From assembly GCA_023415305.1 (NCBI GenBank), contig JAEZKZ010000037.1:1-17165 (forward strand): DNA of 17,165 nucleotides. The letters run 5' to 3'. This DNA comes from Bacillota bacterium. Its GTDB lineage: Bacteria; Bacillota; Clostridia; Acetivibrionales; DSM-1351. The notes under the pieces were generated by a model. That model saw only the letters and a program-made list of their open reading frames with translations, was not told the DNA's origin and did not search any database. Positions 5,137-11,953 of this stretch are shown piece after piece. The first letter of the stretch is position 1. Every line of letters starts with the position of its first letter. The position numbers and the translations under genes were made by a program.

Positions 5137-5412
5137 ATGAACATTGATCGTAACATAAAACTATTGCTGTTAAAGCTTAATATGCAAGGGAAAGAGACTT
5201 CTCTTATAAAGATACATAAATACAACAAAGAGTTTAACAGCATAGGAACATATTATAAGTTAACATTTTGGCATAAGGTTATGAAAAGGAATAGGCAAGG
5301 GCAATTAGTTGAAAAGAATGTGCCAGATACGCATGAGTTTTCAAAAGGGATTGAATTGCTTAAATATATGGTGGTGAAAGCTAATGAACGAAAAACAGAA
5401 AGCATTTGCTGA
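5137..5412 (+). CDS. Protein of unknown function, inserted between terminase start relic and TerS
   Basis: A 91-residue basic protein from ATG 5137, 5 bases after the remnant's TGA, with GGTGAT as ribosome binding site. The sequence begins MNIDRNIKLLLLKLNMQGKE and includes IHKYNKEFNSIGTYYKLTFWHKVMKRNRQGQLVEKN, rich in Lys and aromatic residues. No family is recognised. The last 29 bases overlap the small terminase gene in another frame. Its position between a displaced terminase start and the real one suggests it arrived as an insertion that brought a replacement terminase 5' end. Confidence 0.65.
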   Translation: MNIDRNIKLLLLKLNMQGKETSLIKIHKYNKEFNSIGTYYKLTFWHKVMKRNRQGQLVEKNVPDTHEFSKGIELLKYMVVKANERKTESIC

Positions 5413-5767
5413 TTATTATATAGAGACAAACAATGCATCAGAAAGCTATAAAAGGGCTTACCCTTCATGCAAAACTGATTTGGCAGCTAGGACAAATGCA
5501 AGTAAACTCCTAACAAATACCAACATTCAGAACTATATAAAAGAAAGATTAGATTCCAAGGATAACGAACGTGTTGCTTCTCAGGATGAAGTATTAAAGT
5601 TCCTTACCGACGTAATGCGTGGCAATGTAAAAGACCAATTAGGACTTGAAACTCCTGTTAAAGACAGAAATAAAGCTGCTGAGTTACTGGGAAAGAGATA
5701 TAAGTTATTTGAAGATAATCTAAACATCAATGGAAATGTACCTATTAAAATAGTTGATGACATATAA
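5384..5767 (+). CDS. terS: Terminase small subunit (Terminase_2 type)
   Basis: A 127-residue protein that recognises phage DNA and loads the large subunit for packaging. The start MNEKQKAFADYYIETNNASES followed by YKRAYPSCKT is the family's signature N-terminal helix-turn-helix. Next come ASKLLTNTNIQNYIKERL (helical oligomerisation region), ASQDEVLKFLTDVMRGNVKDQ, and a C-terminal tail ending in PIKIVDDI. Length is within the usual range (about 120-180). The start is ATG 5384 with GGTGAAAG, inside the 3' end of the preceding gene. The stop overlaps an ATG (TAATG) of a 15-codon frame before the large subunit. Confidence 0.9.
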   Translation: MNEKQKAFADYYIETNNASESYKRAYPSCKTDLAARTNASKLLTNTNIQNYIKERLDSKDNERVASQDEVLKFLTDVMRGNVKDQLGLETPVKDRNKAAELLGKRYKLFEDNLNINGNVPIKIVDDI

Positions 5768-5814
5768 TGCAAGTCACTATAAACAAAATTGCAGAAAATG
5801 AGTATTCACAGTAG
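5767..5814 (+). other. 15-codon leader frame between TerS and TerL (possible relic)
   Basis: An ATG overlapping the small-subunit stop opens a frame encoding MQVTINKIAENEYSQ, ending at TAG 5812. It loosely resembles the start of the large subunit (MELSKVIAPSFYEIH) and could be a decayed former start, a coupling leader peptide, or chance. No independent ribosome binding site beyond coupling is evident. Confidence 0.25.
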
Positions 5815-5846
5815 GGGGAATATACATTTTATGAAGGATTGATAAT

Positions 5847-7175
5847 ATGGAACTGTCAAAAGTGATTGCTCCATCTTTTTATGAGATTCACAAAGAAATA
5901 AAACAAGAGAAGTACACGCATTATTGGCTAAAAGGTGGTAGAGGTAGTACAAAATCATCATGTATAGGCGTAGAAATACCACTTGGGATAATGAAAGATC
6001 CAGAAGCAAACGCAGTAGTTTTAAGAAAAGTTAAGGACACTTTAAAGGATTCGGTATTTGAGCAATTATGTTGGGGAATAGAAATGTTGGGCGTGTCTCA
6101 TTTGTGGCATAAGAGCGTTTCGCCATTAAGCCTAACATATATACCGACAGGGCAAAAGATATTGTTTCGCGGTGCTGATAATCCTAAAAAGATTAAGTCA
6201 ATAAAGTTTGCACATGGCTATTGTAAATATATATGGTATGAAGAATTAGACGAGTTTTCCGGCATGGAAGAAATACGAATGATAAATCAATCTCTTATGC
6301 GTGGTGGTAAGAAATTTGTTGTATTCTATTCATACAATCCGCCTAAGTCGGTAAGCAATTGGGTAAATGCAGAAGCACAGCTTACAAGAGAAGATAGGCG
6401 AGTACACCATAGTGATTATACTACTGTTCCCCGGGAATGGCTTGGAGAGCAGTTTTTTATTGAAGCAGAACATTTGAAGGAAACTAAGCCTGACAATTAT
6501 AAACACGAATACTTGGGAGAAGTAACAGGAACAGGCGGCGAGATATTCCAAAACGTCAAGTGTAGACGGATAACAGATGAAGAAACAGCAAGCTTTACAA
6601 ATATACGTCGTGGTATTGACTACGGATATGCTACTGATCCGTTTAGTTATGGTGTAATGCACTATGATAGAAAGTATCGCAGACTTTATATATTCCATGA
6701 GATATATAAGGTAAGGCTGTCAAACTATAACGCAGTGCAGGAGATAAAGAAAGAAAACATCAATAATGACCTTATCATAGCGGATTCAGCAGAACCAAAG
6801 AGCATAGACGAAATGCAAATGTATGGATTAAGGATAATGGGAGTAAGGAAAGGACCAGATACAGTAGACTACGGCATAAAGTTTTTGTCTGAGCATATAG
6901 AGGAAATCATAATTGATGATATACGGTGTCCAAACACTGCAAGAGAATTCCTCAATTATGAATTGGAGAAGGATTCAAACGGTAACTTTAAAGCTGGATA
7001 TCCTGATAAGAACAACCATAGCATTGATATGGTACGCTATGCTTTACATGATGATATAAGGGCATATATTGAGGAAAAGAAACAGATTAAGGACCCGAAC
7101 AATCCAACTTATGAAGAACAATACCAACGCATGGTATCAGACGTAATGGGTGGGGAGTTAAGTATAAAACTGTAG
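5847..7175 (+). CDS. terL: Terminase large subunit (PBSX/Terminase_3 type ATPase-nuclease)
   Basis: A 442-residue packaging motor. The N-terminal ATPase has Walker A LKGGRGSTKSS (28-38; Lys36), Walker B YIWYEELDE (128-136) with catalytic Glu, and a SYNPP coupling motif at 162-166. The C-terminal RNase H-like nuclease starts at RRGIDYGYATDPF (Asp258), with further acidic residues in IADSAEPKS (Asp313) and NHSIDMVRYA (Asp394). All key residues are present, so the enzyme should be active. Length is normal. The start is ATG 5847 with AAGGATTGAT; the stretch AAGGATTGATAATATGG is identical to that before the major capsid gene. It follows TerS after a 79-base gap holding only a 15-codon frame. Confidence 0.95.
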   Translation: MELSKVIAPSFYEIHKEIKQEKYTHYWLKGGRGSTKSSCIGVEIPLGIMKDPEANAVVLRKVKDTLKDSVFEQLCWGIEMLGVSHLWHKSVSPLSLTYIPTGQKILFRGADNPKKIKSIKFAHGYCKYIWYEELDEFSGMEEIRMINQSLMRGGKKFVVFYSYNPPKSVSNWVNAEAQLTREDRRVHHSDYTTVPREWLGEQFFIEAEHLKETKPDNYKHEYLGEVTGTGGEIFQNVKCRRITDEETASFTNIRRGIDYGYATDPFSYGVMHYDRKYRRLYIFHEIYKVRLSNYNAVQEIKKENINNDLIIADSAEPKSIDEMQMYGLRIMGVRKGPDTVDYGIKFLSEHIEEIIIDDIRCPNTAREFLNYELEKDSNGNFKAGYPDKNNHSIDMVRYALHDDIRAYIEEKKQIKDPNNPTYEEQYQRMVSDVMGGELSIKL

Positions 7176-7186
7176 GAGGTAGATAT

Positions 7187-7384
7187 ATGAAATTACTTTG
7201 TAAAATCATCGGTCATAAAAAGCCTTTGGAAACGGTTAGATGCGTTGAACCATTGACAATATATGAATTTAAATGCACACGATGTGGTAAAGAACTTGCG
7301 TATAACAGGAGAATGCAAGCATTATTACCATTAGACGATGAACTCAAAGAAGCACATGACATTATATTGGGAATAAAGCCATAG
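7187..7384 (+). CDS. Small zinc protein, DUF1660-like
   Basis: A 65-residue protein starting MKLLCKIIGHKK at ATG 7187 after TAGGAGGT. Cys5, His10, Cys30 and Cys33 (LLCKIIGHK and FKCTRCGKE) reproduce the C-x4-H...C-x2-C pattern of DUF1660-like phage proteins, which are common in Firmicutes phages and have no known function. The C-terminal half is helical. It follows TerL by 11 bases, ahead of the small genes leading to the portal. Confidence 0.7.
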   Translation: MKLLCKIIGHKKPLETVRCVEPLTIYEFKCTRCGKELAYNRRMQALLPLDDELKEAHDIILGIKP

Positions 7385-7394
7385 GAGGGTATTT

Positions 7395-7565
7395 ATGATA
7401 TACGCTATTGATGTTAACGACAATAAACTCACGGAAGAAAAAGACTTTATTGTTAATGGAAATGGAACTATAACATTTAATAATCCAGTGCGCTTAAAAA
7501 GTATATATTATGAAAAGATTCATAAGCCTAACAGGTCTGAAAGGCGGCGAAAAAACAAATGTTAA
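7395..7565 (+). CDS. Small protein of unknown function (56 residues)
   Basis: Fifty-six residues from ATG 7395, with TAGGAGGGT just upstream at 7382-7390. The first part (MIYAIDVNDNKLTEE) and the middle (DFIVNGNGTITFNNPVRLKSIYYEK) look beta-stranded. The end is strongly basic (HKPNRSERRRKNKC). It overlaps the next gene by 7 bases. No family is recognised. The good ribosome binding site, the lack of other genes in this interval and its tight fit between neighbours support it being real. Confidence 0.6.
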   Translation: MIYAIDVNDNKLTEEKDFIVNGNGTITFNNPVRLKSIYYEKIHKPNRSERRRKNKC

Positions 7566-7753
7566 TAATCATACTCGGACTAGCAATAGTCTTTTTTTTA
7601 TGCCTGTATATAGCTTATCTAAAAGGCTATAGGCTAACTAAGCCAACAAAGCCAATAAGTACAGAGCAGCAGAAGCAGCAGCAAATGGCTAAAGAGTTTG
7701 ACATGATGATGGATTATAACGTAAATAAAGCACTTGAAAGGAGAACCGTATGA
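7559..7753 (+). CDS. Small membrane protein, one N-terminal helix
   Basis: Sixty-four residues from ATG 7559, overlapping the end of the previous gene. Residues 2-20 (LIIILGLAIVFFLCLYIAY) form a clear transmembrane helix, followed by a basic/proline linker (LKGYRLTKPTKP) and a Gln/Met-rich cytoplasmic helix (EQQKQQQMAKEFDMMMDYNV). Topology is probably N-out. The ribosome binding site is weak (AAGGCGGC) and translation may be coupled. No family is recognised. Together with the next gene it forms a membrane pair between terminase and portal. Confidence 0.7.
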   Translation: MLIIILGLAIVFFLCLYIAYLKGYRLTKPTKPISTEQQKQQQMAKEFDMMMDYNVNKALERRTV

Positions 7754-7998
7754 TAAAGTTTTATATAGTAAGTACAATCATATGTTTGCTAGTTTCGCTT
7801 GTAACTATAAAAGCATTGGTTAACAAACTTAAAAGAGAAGGATATAAATCTGATGAAAAATCATCGATGGTTGAATTTGTTCACAGATTACTACCTATGT
7901 TTATACCTTTATTTAATATATTCCTCGCCTTATTTATTGTATTCGGAGCAGATAAAGTTTATAAGGAATTAATTAAGTCCGGGGCGGTGAGTAAATGA
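7750..7998 (+). CDS. Small membrane protein, two transmembrane helices
   Basis: Eighty-two residues from ATG 7750, which overlaps the preceding stop by 4 bases (ATGA), with AAAGGAGAA as ribosome binding site. Two hydrophobic segments, residues 4-24 (FYIVSTIICLLVSLVTIKALV) and about 46-66 (RLLPMFIPLFNIFLALFIVFG), flank a charged loop (KREGYKSDEKSS). The hairpin topology and size resemble small holins, but lysis genes normally lie after the tail genes and no endolysin is nearby, so I do not call it a holin. Its stop overlaps the portal start by 4 bases. Confidence 0.7.
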   Translation: MIKFYIVSTIICLLVSLVTIKALVNKLKREGYKSDEKSSMVEFVHRLLPMFIPLFNIFLALFIVFGADKVYKELIKSGAVSK

Positions 7999-9824
7999 AT
8001 GATGTAACAAAAGATTGGGCGTTATATGAAGCTGGAAAGAAATACAATAACTCCTTAAAGTGTATCAATAATGCAAACTATTATGACTTGATGGCCGCAT
8101 TGGTTGACTTTGTAAACGGTAATCAGTGGCGTAACCTTGAAATAACAGGTATGCGTAAATGCGTATTCAACATATTCCAGAAAGCATTAAGGTTTTGGGT
8201 AGCTTCAATAACAGCCACAAATACAAAGATAGATCTTGAACCATTGGAATATGCAGACGATGGAAACGATCAAATGGACGTAGCCGAGTTTGCTAGTGCT
8301 GAAATAGCGAACCTTCTTGAAAAGTTTAAGATGGATAATCGCATTCGTGATGCTTTGTTTAAGGCTGGAACAATGGGAGACGTTGCAGCACATTTATACT
8401 TTGACCCAACAAAGAAACCATACGGCGGAGCATTCGGAGATGTAAAAGGCGAGATATGCTTTGAGTTAGTGAACGGTACAAATATATTATTTGGCAACGC
8501 TAATAACCCATCTACAGACACCAAAATACAGCCGTGGATAGGTATAACAGGACGTGACCTAGTAATTAACCTTAAGAAAGAAGCACAGCGTTACAAGGCA
8601 AATAAAGAGGAACAGGACAGTATACAAGAGGACAAGGACAACAATTATGAATCTGGTGTTGAAAATGAGCTTGAGATAGAAGCAGACGGATACGGAAAGG
8701 CAACATATTTTCTTGTATATAAGGTTGATACAGTAAAGGAAAAGAAGCAGCGTGAAAAAGCAGACGATAACGGACAGCCTTTACTTGATGAAATGGGTCA
8801 GCCTGTTATTGAGAATTATGAGGAAGAAAGAGAAACAATACTTGTTTCAAAGTGCGTAAAAGATACTTACATATATAAAGACGTTGACACAGGTTTAAGC
8901 GTATATCCTATATCATGGTTAACATGGGATAAACAAGAATCACAGTATCACGGCAGACCACCGCTTGCAGAAGCAATGGAAACGCAGATATGGATTAACC
9001 TTATGTTTGCTATGATAATGTTCCATCTTAGCATGACAGCATTCCCAAAGGCTATATACAATAAACGGTACATTGATTCGTGGAGCAATAAAATAGCCGA
9101 AGCGATCCCGGTAAAAGATACAGACGGCAACGTAAACATTAAAAACCTTGCTGGATATCTTGAACCCGGACAAATGAGCACCCAAATAGTACAGGCCATA
9201 CAACTTGCGTATGACTATTTAAAGGATATTCTTGGTATAAATGAAGCTGCATTGGGTGAAATAAATCCAGAGAAGACAAGCGGTAAAGCTATACTTGCAA
9301 CAGTAAGGCAGGCAGGTATACCACTTGAAAATACCAGGGCAAATATGTATGAGTGGATAGAGGACATAGGCCGTATACTTCTTGATATGATGGGAACATA
9401 TTACGGATTAAGACCAATAGTTGTCGAAGTCGAAGGGAAAAAGACAGTACAGCAGTTTGACTTTTCTATACTCAAAAATATATGGCTCAATGTAAAGGTA
9501 GACGTTGGAACAACTAATATATGGGACGATAGAGCAAGGAAAGATACAATGTCTAATCTGTTATCACAAGGTAAAATAGGCTTAATAGATTGGCTTGAAT
9601 CCATGGATGATACAGACGTACCAAACAGACAGAAACTTATAGATAAAATCAAGCAGGCAGAACAAGACCAAATTGGTAAAATGTTCGATGATTTTATGAT
9701 TAAGTTAAGCCCTGAGTTACAGCAAGCCATAGCACAAGAAAGTCAAGCAATGATTGGAGGTGGTACAGGTGAAATGCAAGGTATGCCAGAAGGAGTTAGC
9801 AATAGCCAACAACAAATTAGTTAG
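7995..9824 (+). CDS. Portal protein, large podovirus/P22-like type
   Basis: A 609-residue protein that would form the twelve-fold ring at the capsid vertex through which DNA is packaged and ejected. The N-terminal VDFVNGNQWRNLEI (36-50), the following region with a FWVASITATNTKIDLEP segment, and the helical ILGINEAALGEINPEKTSGKAI...RQAGIPL (about 408-435) are portal-like. The length and lack of an SPP1-type pattern fit P22-like portals. The C-terminus is Gln/Gly-rich and disordered (after about residue 575). The start is ATG 7995 after GGGGCGGTGAG, overlapping the previous stop. The last 56 bases overlap a zinc-protein gene in another frame. Position directly before scaffold and capsid supports the call. 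Confidence 0.85.
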   Translation: MNDVTKDWALYEAGKKYNNSLKCINNANYYDLMAALVDFVNGNQWRNLEITGMRKCVFNIFQKALRFWVASITATNTKIDLEPLEYADDGNDQMDVAEFASAEIANLLEKFKMDNRIRDALFKAGTMGDVAAHLYFDPTKKPYGGAFGDVKGEICFELVNGTNILFGNANNPSTDTKIQPWIGITGRDLVINLKKEAQRYKANKEEQDSIQEDKDNNYESGVENELEIEADGYGKATYFLVYKVDTVKEKKQREKADDNGQPLLDEMGQPVIENYEEERETILVSKCVKDTYIYKDVDTGLSVYPISWLTWDKQESQYHGRPPLAEAMETQIWINLMFAMIMFHLSMTAFPKAIYNKRYIDSWSNKIAEAIPVKDTDGNVNIKNLAGYLEPGQMSTQIVQAIQLAYDYLKDILGINEAALGEINPEKTSGKAILATVRQAGIPLENTRANMYEWIEDIGRILLDMMGTYYGLRPIVVEVEGKKTVQQFDFSILKNIWLNVKVDVGTTNIWDDRARKDTMSNLLSQGKIGLIDWLESMDDTDVPNRQKLIDKIKQAEQDQIGKMFDDFMIKLSPELQQAIAQESQAMIGGGTGEMQGMPEGVSNSQQQIS

Positions 9825-9954
9825 TGACGTTAATACTACTGATGTATTCAGCGAATTAACATTAGTCTGTATCAACCCTAAATGCAATAATTACGCAGGA
9901 ACGGATTTAAACAATCCTGCCAAATATGAAACCATAAGAAACAAAGCCAATTAA
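9769..9954 (+). CDS. Small zinc-ribbon protein (GTG start)
   Basis: Sixty-one residues beginning MKCKVCQKE from GTG 9769. I choose this start because GGAGG at 9756-9760 is 8 bases upstream; an in-frame TTG at 9754 precedes that site. The first C-x2-C (CKVC) pairs with CINPKCNNY (C-x4-C) about 32 residues later, forming a plausible four-cysteine zinc ribbon. The first 56 bases overlap the portal gene in a different frame. Similar short ribbon proteins next to portal genes are known in Firmicutes phages; function is unknown. Confidence 0.7.
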   Translation: MKCKVCQKELAIANNKLVSDVNTTDVFSELTLVCINPKCNNYAGTDLNNPAKYETIRNKAN

Positions 9955-9966
9955 GGAGGTGATAAA

Positions 9967-10002
9967 ATGGGCTGTAAGAAAGGCGGTAAAAGACCAAAGT
10001 AA
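9967..10002 (+). CDS. 11-residue basic microprotein MGCKKGGKRPK
   Basis: An 11-codon frame from ATG 9967 with AAGGAGGTGAT (9953-9963), an essentially perfect match to the 16S anti-Shine-Dalgarno sequence and the best in the window. It encodes Met-Gly-Cys followed by six basic residues among the remaining eight positions, and ends just before a terminator. Such a strong site with so short a frame suggests a real microprotein or a coupling/leader peptide. The length gives no other statistical support. Confidence 0.45.
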   Translation: MGCKKGGKRPK

Positions 10003-10014
10003 ATAGTTAAGTTT

Positions 10015-10040
10015 AAGCACTCAGCAATGGGTGCTTTTTT
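10015..10040 (+). terminator. Intrinsic terminator between portal module and scaffold
   Basis: AAGCACTC (10015-10022) pairs with GGGTGCTT (10029-10036), 8 pairs with one T-G, loop AGCAAT, then six T (10035-10040). The arms AGCACTC and GGGTGCT are the same as in the terminator at 15861. Confidence 0.75.
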
Positions 10041-10087
10041 GTTGTTTAAATTTAATGGCTCACCATAGCCAGAAGGGATGATTTTTA

Positions 10088-10870
10088 ATGTTTAAAATGT
10101 TCAGAACACCATATCTGAGCGAAGACGATGGGGTTAATCTTGGCGGAAGTGATGATGTAATATTGCCTGACGATTTTACTCCGGAAACAAAAGAAGAATC
10201 CGAGTTACAGACAGAGGACACCACTTCTACTGACCCGGAAATAACAGCAGAGCAGCCGAGGTTTAAAGTTAAATACAATCATGAAGAAAAAGAACTCGGT
10301 TACGATGAAGCCGTACCACTCATTCAGAAAGGCATGAACTACGATAAATTACAGCAGCAGTTTAATACCATTCAGAATGATCCAAGGCTCACTAAGTATG
10401 AAAGAGTACAGCAAGTAAGCCAGATGTTAGGCTACCAGACCGATGATGAATTACTTGATGCACTGTATAACACTTACTATGAGCAGACAGCGCAAAACAA
10501 AGGGCTTACGCCTGAACAAGCCAGAAAAGAACATGAACTTTCTGAAAGAGAAAATAAGCTTAACCAGAAGGAATCAACGGAGCAGGAAAAAGTACAGCGC
10601 AATCAGATGTACGATAGATTCTTTCAGAACTTTCCAAATGCAAAGGTTGAAGAAATTAAGCCGGAAACATGGACAAAGGTTCGTAATGGCATGGACTTAA
10701 CAGCTGCATATGTTGAGCAGAGAAATCAGGAACTTGAAGCAAAGGTAAAAATTCTTACACAGAATAGCAAGAACGAGAAAAAAGCCCCGGTAAATGGAGC
10801 AACAGCACATGGGGGAGATAACCCAACAGGTCAAGACCCATTTGAAATGGGCTTTGATTCAGTTAAGTAA
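10088..10870 (+). CDS. Capsid scaffolding protein
   Basis: A 260-residue, highly charged, helical protein directly before the major capsid gene. It has an acidic disordered N-terminus (to about 55), a conserved-looking RFKVKYNHEEKELGYDEA (58-75) and IQKGMNYDKLQQQF block, a long coiled-coil region rich in Glu, Lys and Gln (about 140-175), and a flexible C-terminus (DPFEMGFDSVK). This is the usual composition of scaffold proteins that template head assembly and then leave or are cleaved. The start is ATG 10088 after AGAAGGGATGAT; an ATG at 10097 is the alternative (three residues shorter). It lies between two intrinsic terminators. Confidence 0.82.
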   Translation: MFKMFRTPYLSEDDGVNLGGSDDVILPDDFTPETKEESELQTEDTTSTDPEITAEQPRFKVKYNHEEKELGYDEAVPLIQKGMNYDKLQQQFNTIQNDPRLTKYERVQQVSQMLGYQTDDELLDALYNTYYEQTAQNKGLTPEQARKEHELSERENKLNQKESTEQEKVQRNQMYDRFFQNFPNAKVEEIKPETWTKVRNGMDLTAAYVEQRNQELEAKVKILTQNSKNEKKAPVNGATAHGGDNPTGQDPFEMGFDSVK

Positions 10871-10891
10871 ACACCGAAAGGTGTATTTTTT
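10871..10891 (+). terminator. Short intrinsic terminator between scaffold and capsid genes
   Basis: ACACC (10871-10875), a stable GAAA tetraloop, GGTGT (10880-10884), then ATTTTTT. The stem is only 5 pairs, so termination is likely partial. It starts immediately after the scaffold stop codon. Confidence 0.6.
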
Positions 10892-10920
10892 ATGCCTAAA
10901 AGGCAGAAAGGATTGATAAT

Positions 10921-11757
10921 ATGGCTATAAATTACGCATCGAAATACTCTTCCAAAGTAGCGGAGAGATTTAAACTTAAATCACTTACAGAATCAGGTAT
11001 TAACAAGGACTATGAATGGAGTGGAGTATCTACCATAAGCGTATATTCTATTCCAACCGTTGCACTCGGTGACTATACACTGACAGGATCATCAAGGTAT
11101 GGAACTCCTACAGAGTTACAGAACACCAAGCAGGATATGACCGTATCAAAGGATAGAGCATTCTCTATCACGATAGATAGAAAGTCACTTGACGATACTC
11201 AGGGAGCAATGGCAGCAGGTAAAGCCCTTGCCAGAGAAATTGACGAGGTTATTATCCCGGAAATTGATACCTACAGACTTGCAGCAATGGCAACCGCAGC
11301 AATAGCAGCAGGCGGAGTTAACGAAACCCCGGCGGCAATTACAAAAGATAACGCATATACTTCACTCTTGGCAGCTAATGAATACTTTGGTAACAAAAAA
11401 GTACCTGCTAACGGTAAAATTGCTTGGGTATCATATGCATTTTATTCATTTATTAAACAGGATCCGGCTTTCATGCTTGCTTCTGAAATGTCAAAGGACG
11501 AACTTGTTAACGGAGTAGTTGGTAAGGTTGACGGTATTAAGATTATTCCTGTACCTTCCACTTATCTTCCTGCAAAAGTTGACTTTGTTGTTGCTCATCC
11601 AAGTGCAACAGTTGGAGCAGACAAATTACAGGATTATAAGACACACGACAACCCTCCTGGTATCAACGGTATTCTTATTGAAGGACGTATCAGATACGAT
11701 GCGTTCGTATTAACTGCAAAGAACACCGCTGTATATTGCCATAAGAACGAAGCTTAA
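10921..11757 (+). CDS. Major capsid protein
   Basis: A 278-residue structural protein that would assemble into the icosahedral head. The segment FSITIDRKSLDDTQGAMAAG (about 81-100), followed by KALAREIDEVIIPEIDTYRL (a spine-helix-like region), then LAANEYFGNKKVPANGKIAWVS and IKIIPVPSTYLPAKVDFVVAHP, is the arrangement seen in HK97-fold coat proteins of Firmicutes phages. Ala/Gly-rich composition and position directly after the scaffold support the role. The start is ATG 10921 with AAGGATTGAT, identical over 17 bases to the TerL start region. It is followed by AAGGAGG and a 44-residue gene, then a strong terminator. Confidence 0.88.
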   Translation: MAINYASKYSSKVAERFKLKSLTESGINKDYEWSGVSTISVYSIPTVALGDYTLTGSSRYGTPTELQNTKQDMTVSKDRAFSITIDRKSLDDTQGAMAAGKALAREIDEVIIPEIDTYRLAAMATAAIAAGGVNETPAAITKDNAYTSLLAANEYFGNKKVPANGKIAWVSYAFYSFIKQDPAFMLASEMSKDELVNGVVGKVDGIKIIPVPSTYLPAKVDFVVAHPSATVGADKLQDYKTHDNPPGINGILIEGRIRYDAFVLTAKNTAVYCHKNEA

Positions 11758-11768
11758 GGAGGTAACGT

Positions 11769-11903
11769 ATGAAATTTGTTAAAGAAGTAGACGGCAAAGA
11801 AGTATTTATGGAACTGATAGACAAAAACACATTTGTACTGGCAGAAAGAGAAGGTTTTAAACCTGTTGAAAAGGCCAAAAAGCACAATAAAGACAAGGAA
11901 TAA
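11769..11903 (+). CDS. Small charged protein after the capsid gene (44 residues)
   Basis: Forty-four residues from ATG 11769, with AAGGAGGT at 11757-11764 overlapping the capsid stop. The sequence MKFVKEVDGKEVFMELIDKN looks like a small beta hairpin, followed by a Lys-rich tail (KPVEKAKKHNKDKE). No family is recognised. The very strong ribosome binding site, coupling to the capsid gene and the terminator just after it suggest high-level expression together with the capsid protein, perhaps as a minor head protein. Confidence 0.65.
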   Translation: MKFVKEVDGKEVFMELIDKNTFVLAEREGFKPVEKAKKHNKDKE

Positions 11904-11909
11904 ACCACA

Positions 11910-11937
11910 AGGGCAGGGTAAAACCTGCCCTATTTTT
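11910..11937 (+). terminator. Strong intrinsic terminator after the capsid unit
   Basis: AGGGCAGG (11910-11917) and CCTGCCCT (11924-11931) pair perfectly over 8 bases with loop GTAAAA, followed by ATTTTT. It closes the capsid plus 44-residue-protein unit. Confidence 0.82.
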
Positions 11938-11953
11938 ATAAGGTGGTGATTAA

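Noticed and set aside
6330..6698. Minus-strand open frame of 122 codons
   Set aside because: Opposite the motif-rich TerL gene; no start signal or family features.
7750..7998. Holin call for the two-helix membrane protein
   Set aside because: Size and topology fit, but there is no endolysin nearby and the position between terminase and portal is wrong for a lysis module.
9401..9730. Minus-strand open frame of 109 codons
   Set aside because: Opposite the portal gene; shadow frame with Ser/Leu/Ile-rich composition.
10056..10071. TGGCT/AGCCA hairpin upstream of the scaffold gene as a terminator
   Set aside because: Only 5 pairs and no T-run; the ribosome binding site follows directly.
10443..10700. 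Plus-strand frame of 85 codons inside the scaffold gene
   Set aside because: Out of frame with a well-supported gene, and without a ribosome binding site.
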